DNA from: Candidatus Corynebacterium avicola
GTDB lineage: Bacteria > Actinomycetota > Actinomycetes > Mycobacteriales > Mycobacteriaceae
Assembly (NCBI GenBank): GCA_019114135.1
Contig: DXGC01000059.1
Coordinates: 1 to 42,196 of the forward strand
Direction: 5' to 3'
Length of the DNA: 42,196 nucleotides
The position numbers and the translations under genes are program-made. This document shows, piece by piece, positions 27,301 through 34,137 of the stretch (position 1 is its first letter; every line of letters begins with the position of its first letter). The notes beneath the pieces are model-generated. The model was not told where the DNA came from. It worked only from the letters and a program-made list of their open reading frames with translations, and made no database searches.

Positions 27301-28910
27301 TCCGCTTTCTCCTGGTCACGGCTGCGTCCTTCGCAGCCGGGGTGGCACTGTACGCGTCCTACCAACCCACCGGACTGTGGTGGATGGCCCCTCTCGGCTT
27401 CGCGGTCTTCTTCCTCGCCCTGAACCATGCGCTCAACCGTGCCCTGAGTAGTTCCGGTACATCGACACGGCAGGTGTGGGGCTGGTCGTTGTGGCTGTCC
27501 TGGGTCCAGGCGATGGGCTGCTACCTCTTCCTGCTGCCCTGGGTGGGCGAGGAGGTCGGAGCGGTCGCCTGGATCGGACTCAGCCTGCTTGAGTCGATCT
27601 TCGGCCTTCTCTTCGGTGCCGGGGTGGCGGTGCTGGCCCTGTGGTCGCGCCGTCGCCAGGGTGGCGACGGGACCGTCTCCGGCAGCCTGCCCACCCTCGT
27701 CCTCGTCATCGGGGTGCCGGCCTGGTTCGTCGCCACCGAGTGGGTGCGCTCGAACTGGCCCTTCGGTGGCTTCGGTTGGTCACGGGTGGCATGGGGCCAG
27801 ATCACCGGTCCGATGGAGAACTGGGTGTCCGTGGCGGGACCCGCACTTGTCACCTTCATGGTGGTCGTCAGTGGCATGGGCGTGGCTCTCCTGGTGGCCC
27901 GGAAGTGGGTCACCGCCGGAAGCGCACTCGCCGTGACCCTCGGCGGTGGGCTCGTGCTCGGCCTCGTGCCGACGGCCTGGGGCGGCACGACCGACGCGAC
28001 CGACACGTCCGATGCTGAGTCGACCAACATCGTCGCTGTCCAGGGCAATGTCCCCCGCATGGGCCTGGACTTCAACTCCCAGCGGACCGCCGTGCTCCAG
28101 AACCACCTCGACGCCACCCACAAGCTCGCCGAGGAGATCGACAGCGGTGAGCGGGAGCGTCCCGATCTGGTCATCTGGCCGGAGAACTCCTCTGACATCA
28201 ACCCCCTCACCAACTCGTGGGCCAACGAAGAGATCAGCGAGGCGGCGAAAGCCGTCGGGGTGCCGATCCTGGTCGGCACCGTCACCAGCGACGAGGTCGG
28301 GGCCCGAAACACCTTCATCGTCTGGGACCCGGAGACGGGCCCGGGGGACCAGCACATCAAGAAGTACCTCCAGCCCTTCGGCGAGTACATGCCGATGCGT
28401 GACTTCCTGCGGAACTTCAGCCCGTACGTGGACCAGGCCGGCAACTTCAAGCCCGGTGACGGTCCCGGCGTCGTCGAGGCCGACGGCGTGAGTCTCGGCG
28501 TGGCGACCTGCTACGAGGTCAGCTTCGACGAGGCTTACCGGGACGCGGTACGCAACGGTGCGACCGTCTTCGCCAGCCCGACCAACAACGCCACCTTCAA
28601 CTTCAGCGAGATGACGTACCAGCAGTTGGCGATGAACCGTATGCGGGCGATCGAGTACGACCGCAGTGTGGTCGTCGCGGCCACCTCCGGTGTATCGGCG
28701 ATCGTGGACCCTGACGGCGACGTGGTCGACCGGACCGACATTTTCCGGGCGGGTCTGCTGCAGGAGGAGATCGAACTGCGGGATACTGAGACAATGTCTG
28801 CGCGGATCGGACCGGTGGGCGAGTGGCTCCTTGTCGCAGTCGGTGCCGGCCTCGTGCTCTTCGCAGGCGTGCAGGCGGTCATGAACAGCAAGAACAAGAA
28901 GAAGAGGTAG
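27297..28910 (+). CDS. lnt: Apolipoprotein N-acyltransferase
   Basis: Membrane enzyme that adds the third acyl chain to the N-terminal cysteine of lipoproteins, the last step of their maturation. The 537-aa protein has an N-terminal multi-helix region (to about residue 228) followed by a nitrilase-like domain. The catalytic triad is seen as E296 in DLVIWPENSSD, K355/K356 in HIKKYLQPFGEYMP and C405 in GVATCYEVSF. In mycobacteria this domain is fused to polyprenol-phosphate mannose synthase as Ppm1; here the two are separate genes, as in C. glutamicum, only 8 nt apart. Translation starts at a GTG overlapping the fxsA stop. Confidence 0.93.
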   Translation: MIRFLLVTAASFAAGVALYASYQPTGLWWMAPLGFAVFFLALNHALNRALSSSGTSTRQVWGWSLWLSWVQAMGCYLFLLPWVGEEVGAVAWIGLSLLESIFGLLFGAGVAVLALWSRRRQGGDGTVSGSLPTLVLVIGVPAWFVATEWVRSNWPFGGFGWSRVAWGQITGPMENWVSVAGPALVTFMVVVSGMGVALLVARKWVTAGSALAVTLGGGLVLGLVPTAWGGTTDATDTSDAESTNIVAVQGNVPRMGLDFNSQRTAVLQNHLDATHKLAEEIDSGERERPDLVIWPENSSDINPLTNSWANEEISEAAKAVGVPILVGTVTSDEVGARNTFIVWDPETGPGDQHIKKYLQPFGEYMPMRDFLRNFSPYVDQAGNFKPGDGPGVVEADGVSLGVATCYEVSFDEAYRDAVRNGATVFASPTNNATFNFSEMTYQQLAMNRMRAIEYDRSVVVAATSGVSAIVDPDGDVVDRTDIFRAGLLQEEIELRDTETMSARIGPVGEWLLVAVGAGLVLFAGVQAVMNSKNKKKR

Positions 28911-28918
28911 GCAACAGC

Positions 28919-29737
28919 GTGGCAGCATCACCGTCGGCCCGGCCCAGCGACCGGACCCTGGTCATCATCCCGACCTATGAGGAGCTGGAGAACCTCCCGC
29001 TGATCGTGGGGCGTGTCCGTGAGGCCGAGCCGGACCGCGTCGACATCCTCATCGTCGACGACAACAGCCCGGACGGTACCGGCGAGCTGGCCGACCGTCT
29101 CGCTGAACAGGACGATCACATCCACGTCCTGCACCGCGAGGAAAAGGGTGGACTCTGCGGCGCCTACGTCGCCGGCTTCCGGTGGGGACTGGACGCCGAG
29201 GCCGACTACACCGTGCTGTGCGAGATGGACGCCGACGGTTCCCACGCCCCCGAGCAGCTCAAGGACCTGCTCGCATCGGTGGACGAGGGATCCGACCTCG
29301 TCATCGGCTCGCGCTACGTGCCCGGCGGCAAGGTGGTGAACTGGCCGTGGAACCGGTGGTTCCTGTCCAAGGCCGGCAACATCTACATCTCCGTGGCGCT
29401 CGGGGCAGGTCTGTCGGACATGACCGCCGGCTACCGTGCCTACCGTCGCGAACTGGTGGAGTCCCTGGACCTCGACGAGCTCTCCAACGCCGGCTACATC
29501 TTCCAGGTCGACCTGGCCTTCCGCGCCGTCGAGGACGGTTTCTGGGTCGACGAGGTGCCGATCACCTTCACCGAGCGTGAGATCGGCGAGTCGAAGCTCG
29601 CCGGCAGCTTCATCAAGGACAGTCTCCTGGTCGTCACCACCTGGGGTCTGAAGCACCGCGCCCGTCAGCTGTCCGAGCTCGTCTCCTCGTTCTGGAGGCT
29701 GGGTTCGGGATCACTGCGTCGGAAGCTGGAGAAGTAG
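28919..29737 (+). CDS. ppm1: Polyprenol-phosphate mannose synthase
   Basis: GT2-family glycosyltransferase that moves mannose from GDP-mannose to polyprenol phosphate on the inner face of the membrane, supplying the donor for lipoglycan (LM/LAM) and protein mannosylation. The 272-aa product has the GT-A signatures VIIPTYEELENLPLIV, VDDNSPDGT, a DxD in CEMDADGSH, and IGSRYVPGG followed by WNRWFLSKAGN. No C-terminal membrane domain is present; membrane attachment may depend on Lnt, as described for the two-gene arrangement in corynebacteria. I chose the GTG at 28919 (AGAGG about 10 nt upstream); the frame from 28823 lies inside lnt. A strong terminator follows. Confidence 0.93.
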   Translation: MAASPSARPSDRTLVIIPTYEELENLPLIVGRVREAEPDRVDILIVDDNSPDGTGELADRLAEQDDHIHVLHREEKGGLCGAYVAGFRWGLDAEADYTVLCEMDADGSHAPEQLKDLLASVDEGSDLVIGSRYVPGGKVVNWPWNRWFLSKAGNIYISVALGAGLSDMTAGYRAYRRELVESLDLDELSNAGYIFQVDLAFRAVEDGFWVDEVPITFTEREIGESKLAGSFIKDSLLVVTTWGLKHRARQLSELVSSFWRLGSGSLRRKLEK

Positions 29738-29763
29738 CCCGCGCAGGGGCTCTGAGCAACCGA

Positions 29764-29799
29764 AAGGCCGGCCCCCGACATCCATCGGGGACCGGCCTT
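29764..29799. terminator. Bidirectional terminator between ppm1 and rbpA
   Basis: A long inverted repeat: AAGGCCGG (29764-29771) and CCCCGA pair with TCGGGG (29785-29790) and CCGGCCTT (29792-29799), with one bulge and a loop of about 6 nt. It lies between two convergent genes, and the AA/TT ends give short U-tracts on both strands. Confidence 0.8.
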
Positions 29800-29818
29800 C
29801 GTCGTTGAGCGGGAAGCT

Positions 29819-30199
29819 CTAGGAACCGGCGTTCGCCTGCTCCTGCTCCTTCATCAGCTTCATGGCGTTGCGGCGACGCTTGCGCAGCAGCTCCACACGC
29901 TCCTCGAGCAGGACGTCCAGCTCCTCGATCGACCGGCGCTCGCGCAGCATGTCCCAGTGGGTACGCGGCGGCTTGACCGGCTTGGCCTCCTGGCCGACTC
30001 CCTCGATCAGCTGGCCGAGCTGGCCGTTCTTGCACATCCACTCATTGGGGATCTCGGCGTCGTCGGCGAAGGCGACCTCGAAGATCTCACCGGACTCGGT
30101 CTGGTACTTCGTCATCTGGCGGGGAGCCAGGTCGTGGTCACGGTCGGTCTCGTAGGAGACGGCCCCCATGCGACTGCCACGCAGGACACGATCTGCCAT
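29819..30199 (-). CDS. rbpA: RNA polymerase-binding protein RbpA
   Basis: Actinobacterial transcription factor that binds RNA polymerase and principal sigma factors and stabilises the open complex. The 126-aa protein matches the family end to end: MADRVLRGSRMGAVSYETDRDHDLAPRQ, a core domain with FEVAFADDAEIPNEWMCKNGQLG, the basic linker KPVKPPRTHWDMLRERRSIEEL and the sigma-interaction helix LDVLLEERVELLRKRRR. The tail is about 15 residues longer than in M. tuberculosis. The ATG at 30199 is preceded by GAAGGGTGA; the frame to 30220 adds non-conserved residues. Upstream lies a GGGAAT-N18-GTTGAA promoter of the SigH/SigR class, in line with SigR control of rbpA in Streptomyces. Confidence 0.95.
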   Translation of the reverse strand: MADRVLRGSRMGAVSYETDRDHDLAPRQMTKYQTESGEIFEVAFADDAEIPNEWMCKNGQLGQLIEGVGQEAKPVKPPRTHWDMLRERRSIEELDVLLEERVELLRKRRRNAMKLMKEQEQANAGS

Positions 30200-30244
30200 C
30201 GGTGAATCACCCTTCGTCACTGTTCAATCGGCGTCACGGTACTG

Positions 30245-30281
30245 CGACGCCTGACAAGACTGTTCAACGGGTCAGGCGTCG
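30245..30281. repeat. 11-bp perfect inverted repeat upstream of rbpA
   Basis: CGACGCCTGAC (30245-30255) and GTCAGGCGTCG (30271-30281) are exact reverse complements with a 15-nt spacer. The right arm falls in the spacer of the rbpA promoter and the left arm at or just past the expected transcription start, so it could be an operator or a leader hairpin. Confidence 0.75.
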
Positions 30282-30292
30282 AAATAATTCCC
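30263..30292 (-). promoter_or_regulatory. SigH/SigR-type promoter of rbpA
   Basis: On the minus strand GGGAAT (30292-30287) is followed after exactly 18 nt by GTTGAA (30268-30263), matching the GGAAT-N18-GTT consensus of the thiol-oxidative and heat stress sigma factors SigR/SigH. The start codon lies about 57 nt past the expected start of transcription. A nonamer ACTGTTCAA covering the -10 recurs at 30219-30227. Confidence 0.7.
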
Positions 30293-30348
30293 GGACTGCT
30301 TAACCACACCATCCTACCCCACAACCACGGTCATGCCATGATGGGGGA

Positions 30349-30735
30349 ATGGAGAACACCGCCACCGACAACGCCGCCAGTTCCGGATCCGGTCGGCGTG
30401 CCGATGCTCCGGTGCGCTGTGCCTGGTGTGGACGGGAGGTCGTCCAGAGCGGCGCCGGCAGGCGGCGACGCTACTGCGGGCAGTCATGTCGGCAACGCGC
30501 CTATGAGCAGCGTCAGGCACTGGCCGGGACGAGCGTCCCCGCCGACGCACTGATCCTTTCATCAGCGGCAGCAGAAGAGCTCACCGACCGGCTCTTCGAG
30601 GTGCGCTGTGCCGCCGAGGACGTCGCTGCAGCAGTGTCCGACGGGGAGGACGCCGACAGTGTCTCGGCGTTGTGCGAGGAGCTGGTCGGTCTGGCCCGCC
30701 GTGCCGAGGCCATCCGCTCCCGGGCCGGGGACTAG
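30349..30735 (+). CDS. Small zinc-ribbon-like protein, unknown function
   Basis: A 128-aa cytosolic protein. Four cysteines in CAWCGREVVQSGAGRRRRYC and GQSC (C24, C27, C43, C47) form a C-x2-C...C-x3-C knuckle likely to bind zinc, followed by an Arg/Gln-rich helix RQRAYEQRQAL suited to nucleic-acid contact. The C-terminal half (about 66-128) is predicted helical and rich in Ala, Glu and Arg, possibly a dimerisation region. Similar small proteins exist in actinobacteria, but I cannot name a function. GGGGGA precedes the ATG closely; the gene is divergent from rbpA. Confidence 0.75.
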   Translation: MENTATDNAASSGSGRRADAPVRCAWCGREVVQSGAGRRRRYCGQSCRQRAYEQRQALAGTSVPADALILSSAAAEELTDRLFEVRCAAEDVAAAVSDGEDADSVSALCEELVGLARRAEAIRSRAGD

Positions 30736-30798
30736 AGCGGACTAGAGCGAGCCAAGGGTAGAACAGGTCTGAATATGTGTCGGACCACCCCCACGGAC

Positions 30799-30804
30799 TA
30801 GACT
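30799..30804 (+). promoter_or_regulatory. -10 box TAGACT of the YceI gene
   Basis: TAGACT ends 8 nt before the ATG at 30813; no ribosome site is visible, suggesting a leaderless mRNA. Confidence 0.5.
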
Positions 30805-30812
30805 GGGCAGTC

Positions 30813-31499
30813 ATGAAGAAGGGAATCGTGACACTGGTCGTCGTGGGGGTCGTGGCCCTCGCCATCGCCATCGTGGCACCGCCTGTGTACCGCCTGCTCA
30901 CCGACGAGGGACTGCAGACCGCGTCGATCGACCAGGGCTCGGGGGAGCCCGCCACCGTCGGCGTCGACGGACACTGGGACGTGGTCCGCGGGCAAGGCGC
31001 CAACATCACCCAGGCCGGCTACACCTTCGACGAGGTCCTCCCGGGCCAGGAGAAGACCACCTCCGGACGCACCGAGGACGTCTCCGGCTCGCTGGTCGTC
31101 ACCGACGGCGTCCTGCAGGAGGGCGAGGTGACCGTCGATGTCGGCAGCATCACCTCCGACATCGAGAAGCGCGACATCCACGTCCGCGACAACATCCTGC
31201 ATGCCGACGAGTACCCCGAGGCGACGTTCAGCATCACCGAGCCTGTCGACCTCTCGTCATTGCCGGAGGACGGCTCGGTCGACACCGTCACCGCCACCGG
31301 CGAGCTGACCATGCACGGCACCACCAAGGAAGTCGAGGCCGAGCTCCAGGTGCTGCGTACCGGGGAGAACGTCGTGGTCGAGGGCCAGGTCCCGGTGGAG
31401 CGCGAGGCCTACGGCATCGTGTCGCCGGAGTTCGTCGCGTCGCAGATCGCGGAAGAAGGTACCGTTGACCTGTTGCTGGTGTTCGGCCAGCAGGACTAG
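30813..31499 (+). CDS. YceI-like domain protein, membrane-anchored
   Basis: Predicted extracytoplasmic lipid- or isoprenoid-binding lipocalin-like protein, 228 aa. An uncleaved anchor or signal segment MKKGIVTLVVVGVVALAIAIVAP spans 1-23; no lipobox cysteine is present. The YceI domain occupies about 50-226, with GHWDVVRGQGANITQAGYTFDEVLPGQEKTTSGRTEDVSGSLVV, VDVGSITSDIEKRDIHVRDNILHADEYPEATFSIT and the family-typical GELTMHGTTKEVEAELQV. I take the ATG at 30813 because the longer frame from 30777 would put charged residues before the anchor. A small membrane protein gene follows after 14 nt and may be co-transcribed. Confidence 0.9.
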   Translation: MKKGIVTLVVVGVVALAIAIVAPPVYRLLTDEGLQTASIDQGSGEPATVGVDGHWDVVRGQGANITQAGYTFDEVLPGQEKTTSGRTEDVSGSLVVTDGVLQEGEVTVDVGSITSDIEKRDIHVRDNILHADEYPEATFSITEPVDLSSLPEDGSVDTVTATGELTMHGTTKEVEAELQVLRTGENVVVEGQVPVEREAYGIVSPEFVASQIAEEGTVDLLLVFGQQD

Positions 31500-31513
31500 A
31501 GAGGGGAGTACCG

Positions 31514-31699
31514 GTGAGTAACGATGTCATGGTGATTACCCGGTGGCTGAGGCTGGCGGCGTTGATCATCGCCGCACTCGTGCTGGTCGGTGTCGGAGGC
31601 ACCGTGGCGTACATCTGCGCCGGAGTCTGCGTCCTCTTCCTGGGGGTGACGGTCTACCAACTGCTGAAGCTCTACCGCGACGAGCGGTACAGGAGCTGA
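31514..31699 (+). CDS. Small two-helix membrane protein, unknown
   Basis: A 61-aa product with two hydrophobic segments (about 13-32 and 33-48) and a basic C-terminal tail KLYRDERYRS, so both ends probably face the cytosol. The GTG at 31514 follows GAGGGGAG (31500-31507) at a normal distance. It lies between the YceI gene and mgtE, 4 nt before the latter, so it is probably in an operon with both. No family is recognised. Confidence 0.72.
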   Translation: MSNDVMVITRWLRLAALIIAALVLVGVGGTVAYICAGVCVLFLGVTVYQLLKLYRDERYRS

Positions 31700-31703
31700 G
31701 ACG

Positions 31704-33056
31704 ATGACACAGCCACAGCCCCAGCAGCAGAGCTTCGCCGACCAGATCGACGACCGGGACATCCCCGCCATCCAGGAGAGCCTGATGGCGATGACCACGG
31801 TCGACGTCGCCGACGAGATGTCACGCAGTGACACCTCCGAACAGGCCTTCCTTTTCCGTCTCCTGGACAAGGACAGGGCGCTGCAGGTCTTCGAGTACCT
31901 GGACGTCGCCCACCAGGCTGAGCTGATCGACGAACTGCGCGAAGGCCACTACGCCGACCTGTTGCTCAGCCTGCCGGACGATGACCGCGCCCAGCTGCTC
32001 GGTGAAATGCCGGCCAATGTCGCGGCCAAGATGATGGCCGATCTTCCCCCGGAACGACGGTCCGTCACCGCCCGGCTCCTCGGCTACCCGGAGGAGTCCG
32101 CGGGTCGTGTGATGACCCCGGTGCCGACCACCATCGCCGAGAGCAACACCCGCCAGCAGGCACTGGCGAAACTGCGTGGTCGCGAGCTGCGAAACCGGGA
32201 CATCGCCGTGATCGCCGTCGTCGACGAGACCCGTCACCTCGTCGGCGTCGTGGACCTGGCCAAGCTGGTCAGCGCCGCCGATGACGTCCTCGTCGGCGAC
32301 CTGATGAACGAAGAGACCCACGCGGTCAGCGCCACGCAGGACCAGGAGGTCGCCGCCCGCCTGATCCAGGAGGCCGACCTGCTGGCACTGCCGGTGGTGG
32401 ACGAGGAGAACCGTTTCCTCGGAGTCATCACCGTCGATGACGCCATGGAGATCCTCGAGTCCGAGGTCACCGAGGACGTCTACCGTTCCGGTGGTTCCGA
32501 GCCGCTGAACCAGCCCTACCTCTCGGCGACCGTGTTCCACCTGGCGCGCAAGCGTGGTGTCTGGCTGCTGGTGCTGATCCTCACCGCGGTGCTGACGGTC
32601 AACGTCATGTCTTTCTTCGAGGACACCCTGGCGGCGGTCGTCGTCCTGGCGACCTTCGTGCCGATGATCACCGGTACCGGCGGTAACGCAGGTTCGCAGG
32701 CGGCGTCGTCGGTGGTGCGCGCCCTCGCGGTCGATGAGGTCCGTCCACGCGACATCTGGCGGGTCATCTGGCGTGAGGTGCGGGTCGGGATGTTGCTGGG
32801 GCTGTTCCTCGGCGCGCTGATCTTCCCGTTCATCTCGTTGATCTACGAGTGGCGTATCGGCGCGGTGATGTCCCTGTCGATCATCCTGATCTGTATGTGG
32901 GCCTGCATTGTCGGTGGCGTCCTACCGTTGGTCGCCCGGAAGATCGGTGTGGACCCGGCCGTGTTCTCCACACCGGTGGTCTCCACGCTGGTCGATGCGA
33001 CCGGCCTGATCATCTACTTCACGATCGCCCAGATCATCCTGGCCAGTATGTTGTAG
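31704..33056 (+). CDS. mgtE: Magnesium transporter MgtE
   Basis: Mg2+ channel/transporter of 450 aa, normally a homodimer. Domain order is complete: the cytosolic superhelical N domain (about 15-130, with ALQVFEYLDVAHQAELIDEL and MPANVAAKMMADLPPERR), a pair of CBS domains (about 135-255, PESAGRVM-type opening and DLMNEETHAVSATQDQEVAARLI), the connecting helix, and five membrane helices from about residue 285 to the end. The pore signature appears as MITGTGGNAGSQAASSVVRAL. AGGAG at 31690-31694 precedes the ATG. In other bacteria the N and CBS domains close the pore when intracellular Mg2+ is high; nothing here suggests otherwise. Confidence 0.94.
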   Translation: MTQPQPQQQSFADQIDDRDIPAIQESLMAMTTVDVADEMSRSDTSEQAFLFRLLDKDRALQVFEYLDVAHQAELIDELREGHYADLLLSLPDDDRAQLLGEMPANVAAKMMADLPPERRSVTARLLGYPEESAGRVMTPVPTTIAESNTRQQALAKLRGRELRNRDIAVIAVVDETRHLVGVVDLAKLVSAADDVLVGDLMNEETHAVSATQDQEVAARLIQEADLLALPVVDEENRFLGVITVDDAMEILESEVTEDVYRSGGSEPLNQPYLSATVFHLARKRGVWLLVLILTAVLTVNVMSFFEDTLAAVVVLATFVPMITGTGGNAGSQAASSVVRALAVDEVRPRDIWRVIWREVRVGMLLGLFLGALIFPFISLIYEWRIGAVMSLSIILICMWACIVGGVLPLVARKIGVDPAVFSTPVVSTLVDATGLIIYFTIAQIILASML

Positions 33057-33099
33057 TGTTATTCGGTTCGTATAGCACCGTATAGCGCGTCCGACAATG

Positions 33100-34071
33100 T
33101 CAGGTCGCGCGACCGAATCGAGCTGCGGTCCGCGCTACCGCGTCCTGGAACTCCGGCGGGTCAATGACGGTGAAGTCCAGGTCGCTGAGGACCAGGACCG
33201 TGAGCAGCCATTCATGGGAGTCGACCAGCGCGGAGTACCGCGTCCTACTACCGTCGCAGGTGGGCTCCAGCGCACCGTCGATGCGGTGTAGTGAGGACGC
33301 CGCGGTCGCCGGATCGGCGTCCAGCTCCAAGGTCACCAGGTGGTACGTTCTCTCGTCGCCGTCGCCGGTGAAGCTCGCCTTGATCGACTCGACGACGTCG
33401 CCTTGTGACAGGGGAGTAGGCACGAACTTGTTCCCGGTGACCTCCATCTCCGAGATCCGGTCGAGTCGGAACGTCCGCCAGTCACGGCGGTCGCGGTCCC
33501 AACCATGGACGTACCAGCGGTGGTTCATACTGACCAGACGTGCCGGTTCGACCGAACGCTTGAGGCTGCCACTGTGGCCGTGGTGATTGAAGCTGAGCTC
33601 GCGATGCTCTGAGATCGCCCGGTACACCAGTGGGAAGGTCGAGCTGTCAACGGGACGTTCACGGTCTGCGGAAAACTCGAGCGCGGCGACCGCCTGGTTC
33701 GCCTTCCTGCGTTCCGCGGCAGAAAGCGACTGTAGAAGCCGCTTCTCGGCGCGTGCAGCGGCACCGTCCGGGAAGTCGATGCCGACGATGCCCTGAGCTG
33801 CCGCGTGGAGACTGACCACCGCGGCGACGGCCTCATCGTCCTGCAGTGGCAGTGGGAGTTCAAACGGCAGTCGTTCCAGCCGGTAGTGCCCACCGGGTCC
33901 GCGGGCGCTGATAATTCGGTAACCGAGCTCCTTCAGCGCACTGAGGTCACGGCGCAGCGTCCGACCGGGCACTCCGGTGGCCCTTTCCAGTTCCTCGGCG
34001 GTCCAACGGGAGCCGTCCTGCATCAGCGAGATGAGGCGGAGAAGCCGGGCACCTAACGATAACTCGGTCAC
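33100..34071 (-). CDS. HTH-WYL transcriptional regulator, YafY/DeoR-like
   Basis: Predicted cytosolic DNA-binding regulator of 323 aa. An N-terminal HTH_11 winged helix (LGARLLRLISLMQDGSRWTAEELERATGVPGRTLRRDLSALKELGYRI) is followed by a wing (GPGGHYRL) and a WYL domain (about 140-210) with LSFNHHGHSG, VEPARLVSMNHRWYVHGWDRDRRDWRTFRLDRI, ligand-binding in family members. The GTG at 34071 is chosen for its perfect AGGAGG at 34080-34085; an upstream ATG frame would run into the opposite promoter. It is divergent from the UvrA-like gene and probably controls it through the inverted repeat at 34103-34122. It converges with mgtE, with 43 nt between. Confidence 0.9.
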   Translation of the reverse strand: MTELSLGARLLRLISLMQDGSRWTAEELERATGVPGRTLRRDLSALKELGYRIISARGPGGHYRLERLPFELPLPLQDDEAVAAVVSLHAAAQGIVGIDFPDGAAARAEKRLLQSLSAAERRKANQAVAALEFSADRERPVDSSTFPLVYRAISEHRELSFNHHGHSGSLKRSVEPARLVSMNHRWYVHGWDRDRRDWRTFRLDRISEMEVTGNKFVPTPLSQGDVVESIKASFTGDGDERTYHLVTLELDADPATAASSLHRIDGALEPTCDGSRTRYSALVDSHEWLLTVLVLSDLDFTVIDPPEFQDAVARTAARFGRAT

Positions 34072-34102
34072 CGCACACCTCCTTGGTCGGATCGTTGTGG
34101 AC

Positions 34103-34122
34103 ATGATATTGCCACATATCAT
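34103..34122. promoter_or_regulatory. Operator-like inverted repeat between the WYL regulator and UvrA-like genes
   Basis: ATGATAT and ATATCAT, perfect 7-bp arms with a 6-nt TGCCAC spacer, sit just upstream of the -10 box (34125-34130) of the UvrA-like gene. A dimer bound here would cover the -35 region, so repression is likely; effects on the regulator's own promoter are also possible. Confidence 0.65.
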
Positions 34123-34124
34123 TT

Positions 34125-34130
34125 TAGGCT
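34125..34130 (+). promoter_or_regulatory. -10 box TAGGCT of the UvrA-like gene
   Basis: TAGGCT ends 7 nt before the ATG at 34138. An ATG at 34133 is out of frame. No ribosome site is present. Confidence 0.45.
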
Positions 34131-34137
34131 CCATGAC

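Noticed and set aside
28823..28918. Fusion start of ppm1 inside lnt
   Set aside because: The extension is Arg/Glu-rich antiparallel reading of lnt's end; the GTG at 28919 follows an AGAGG ribosome site.
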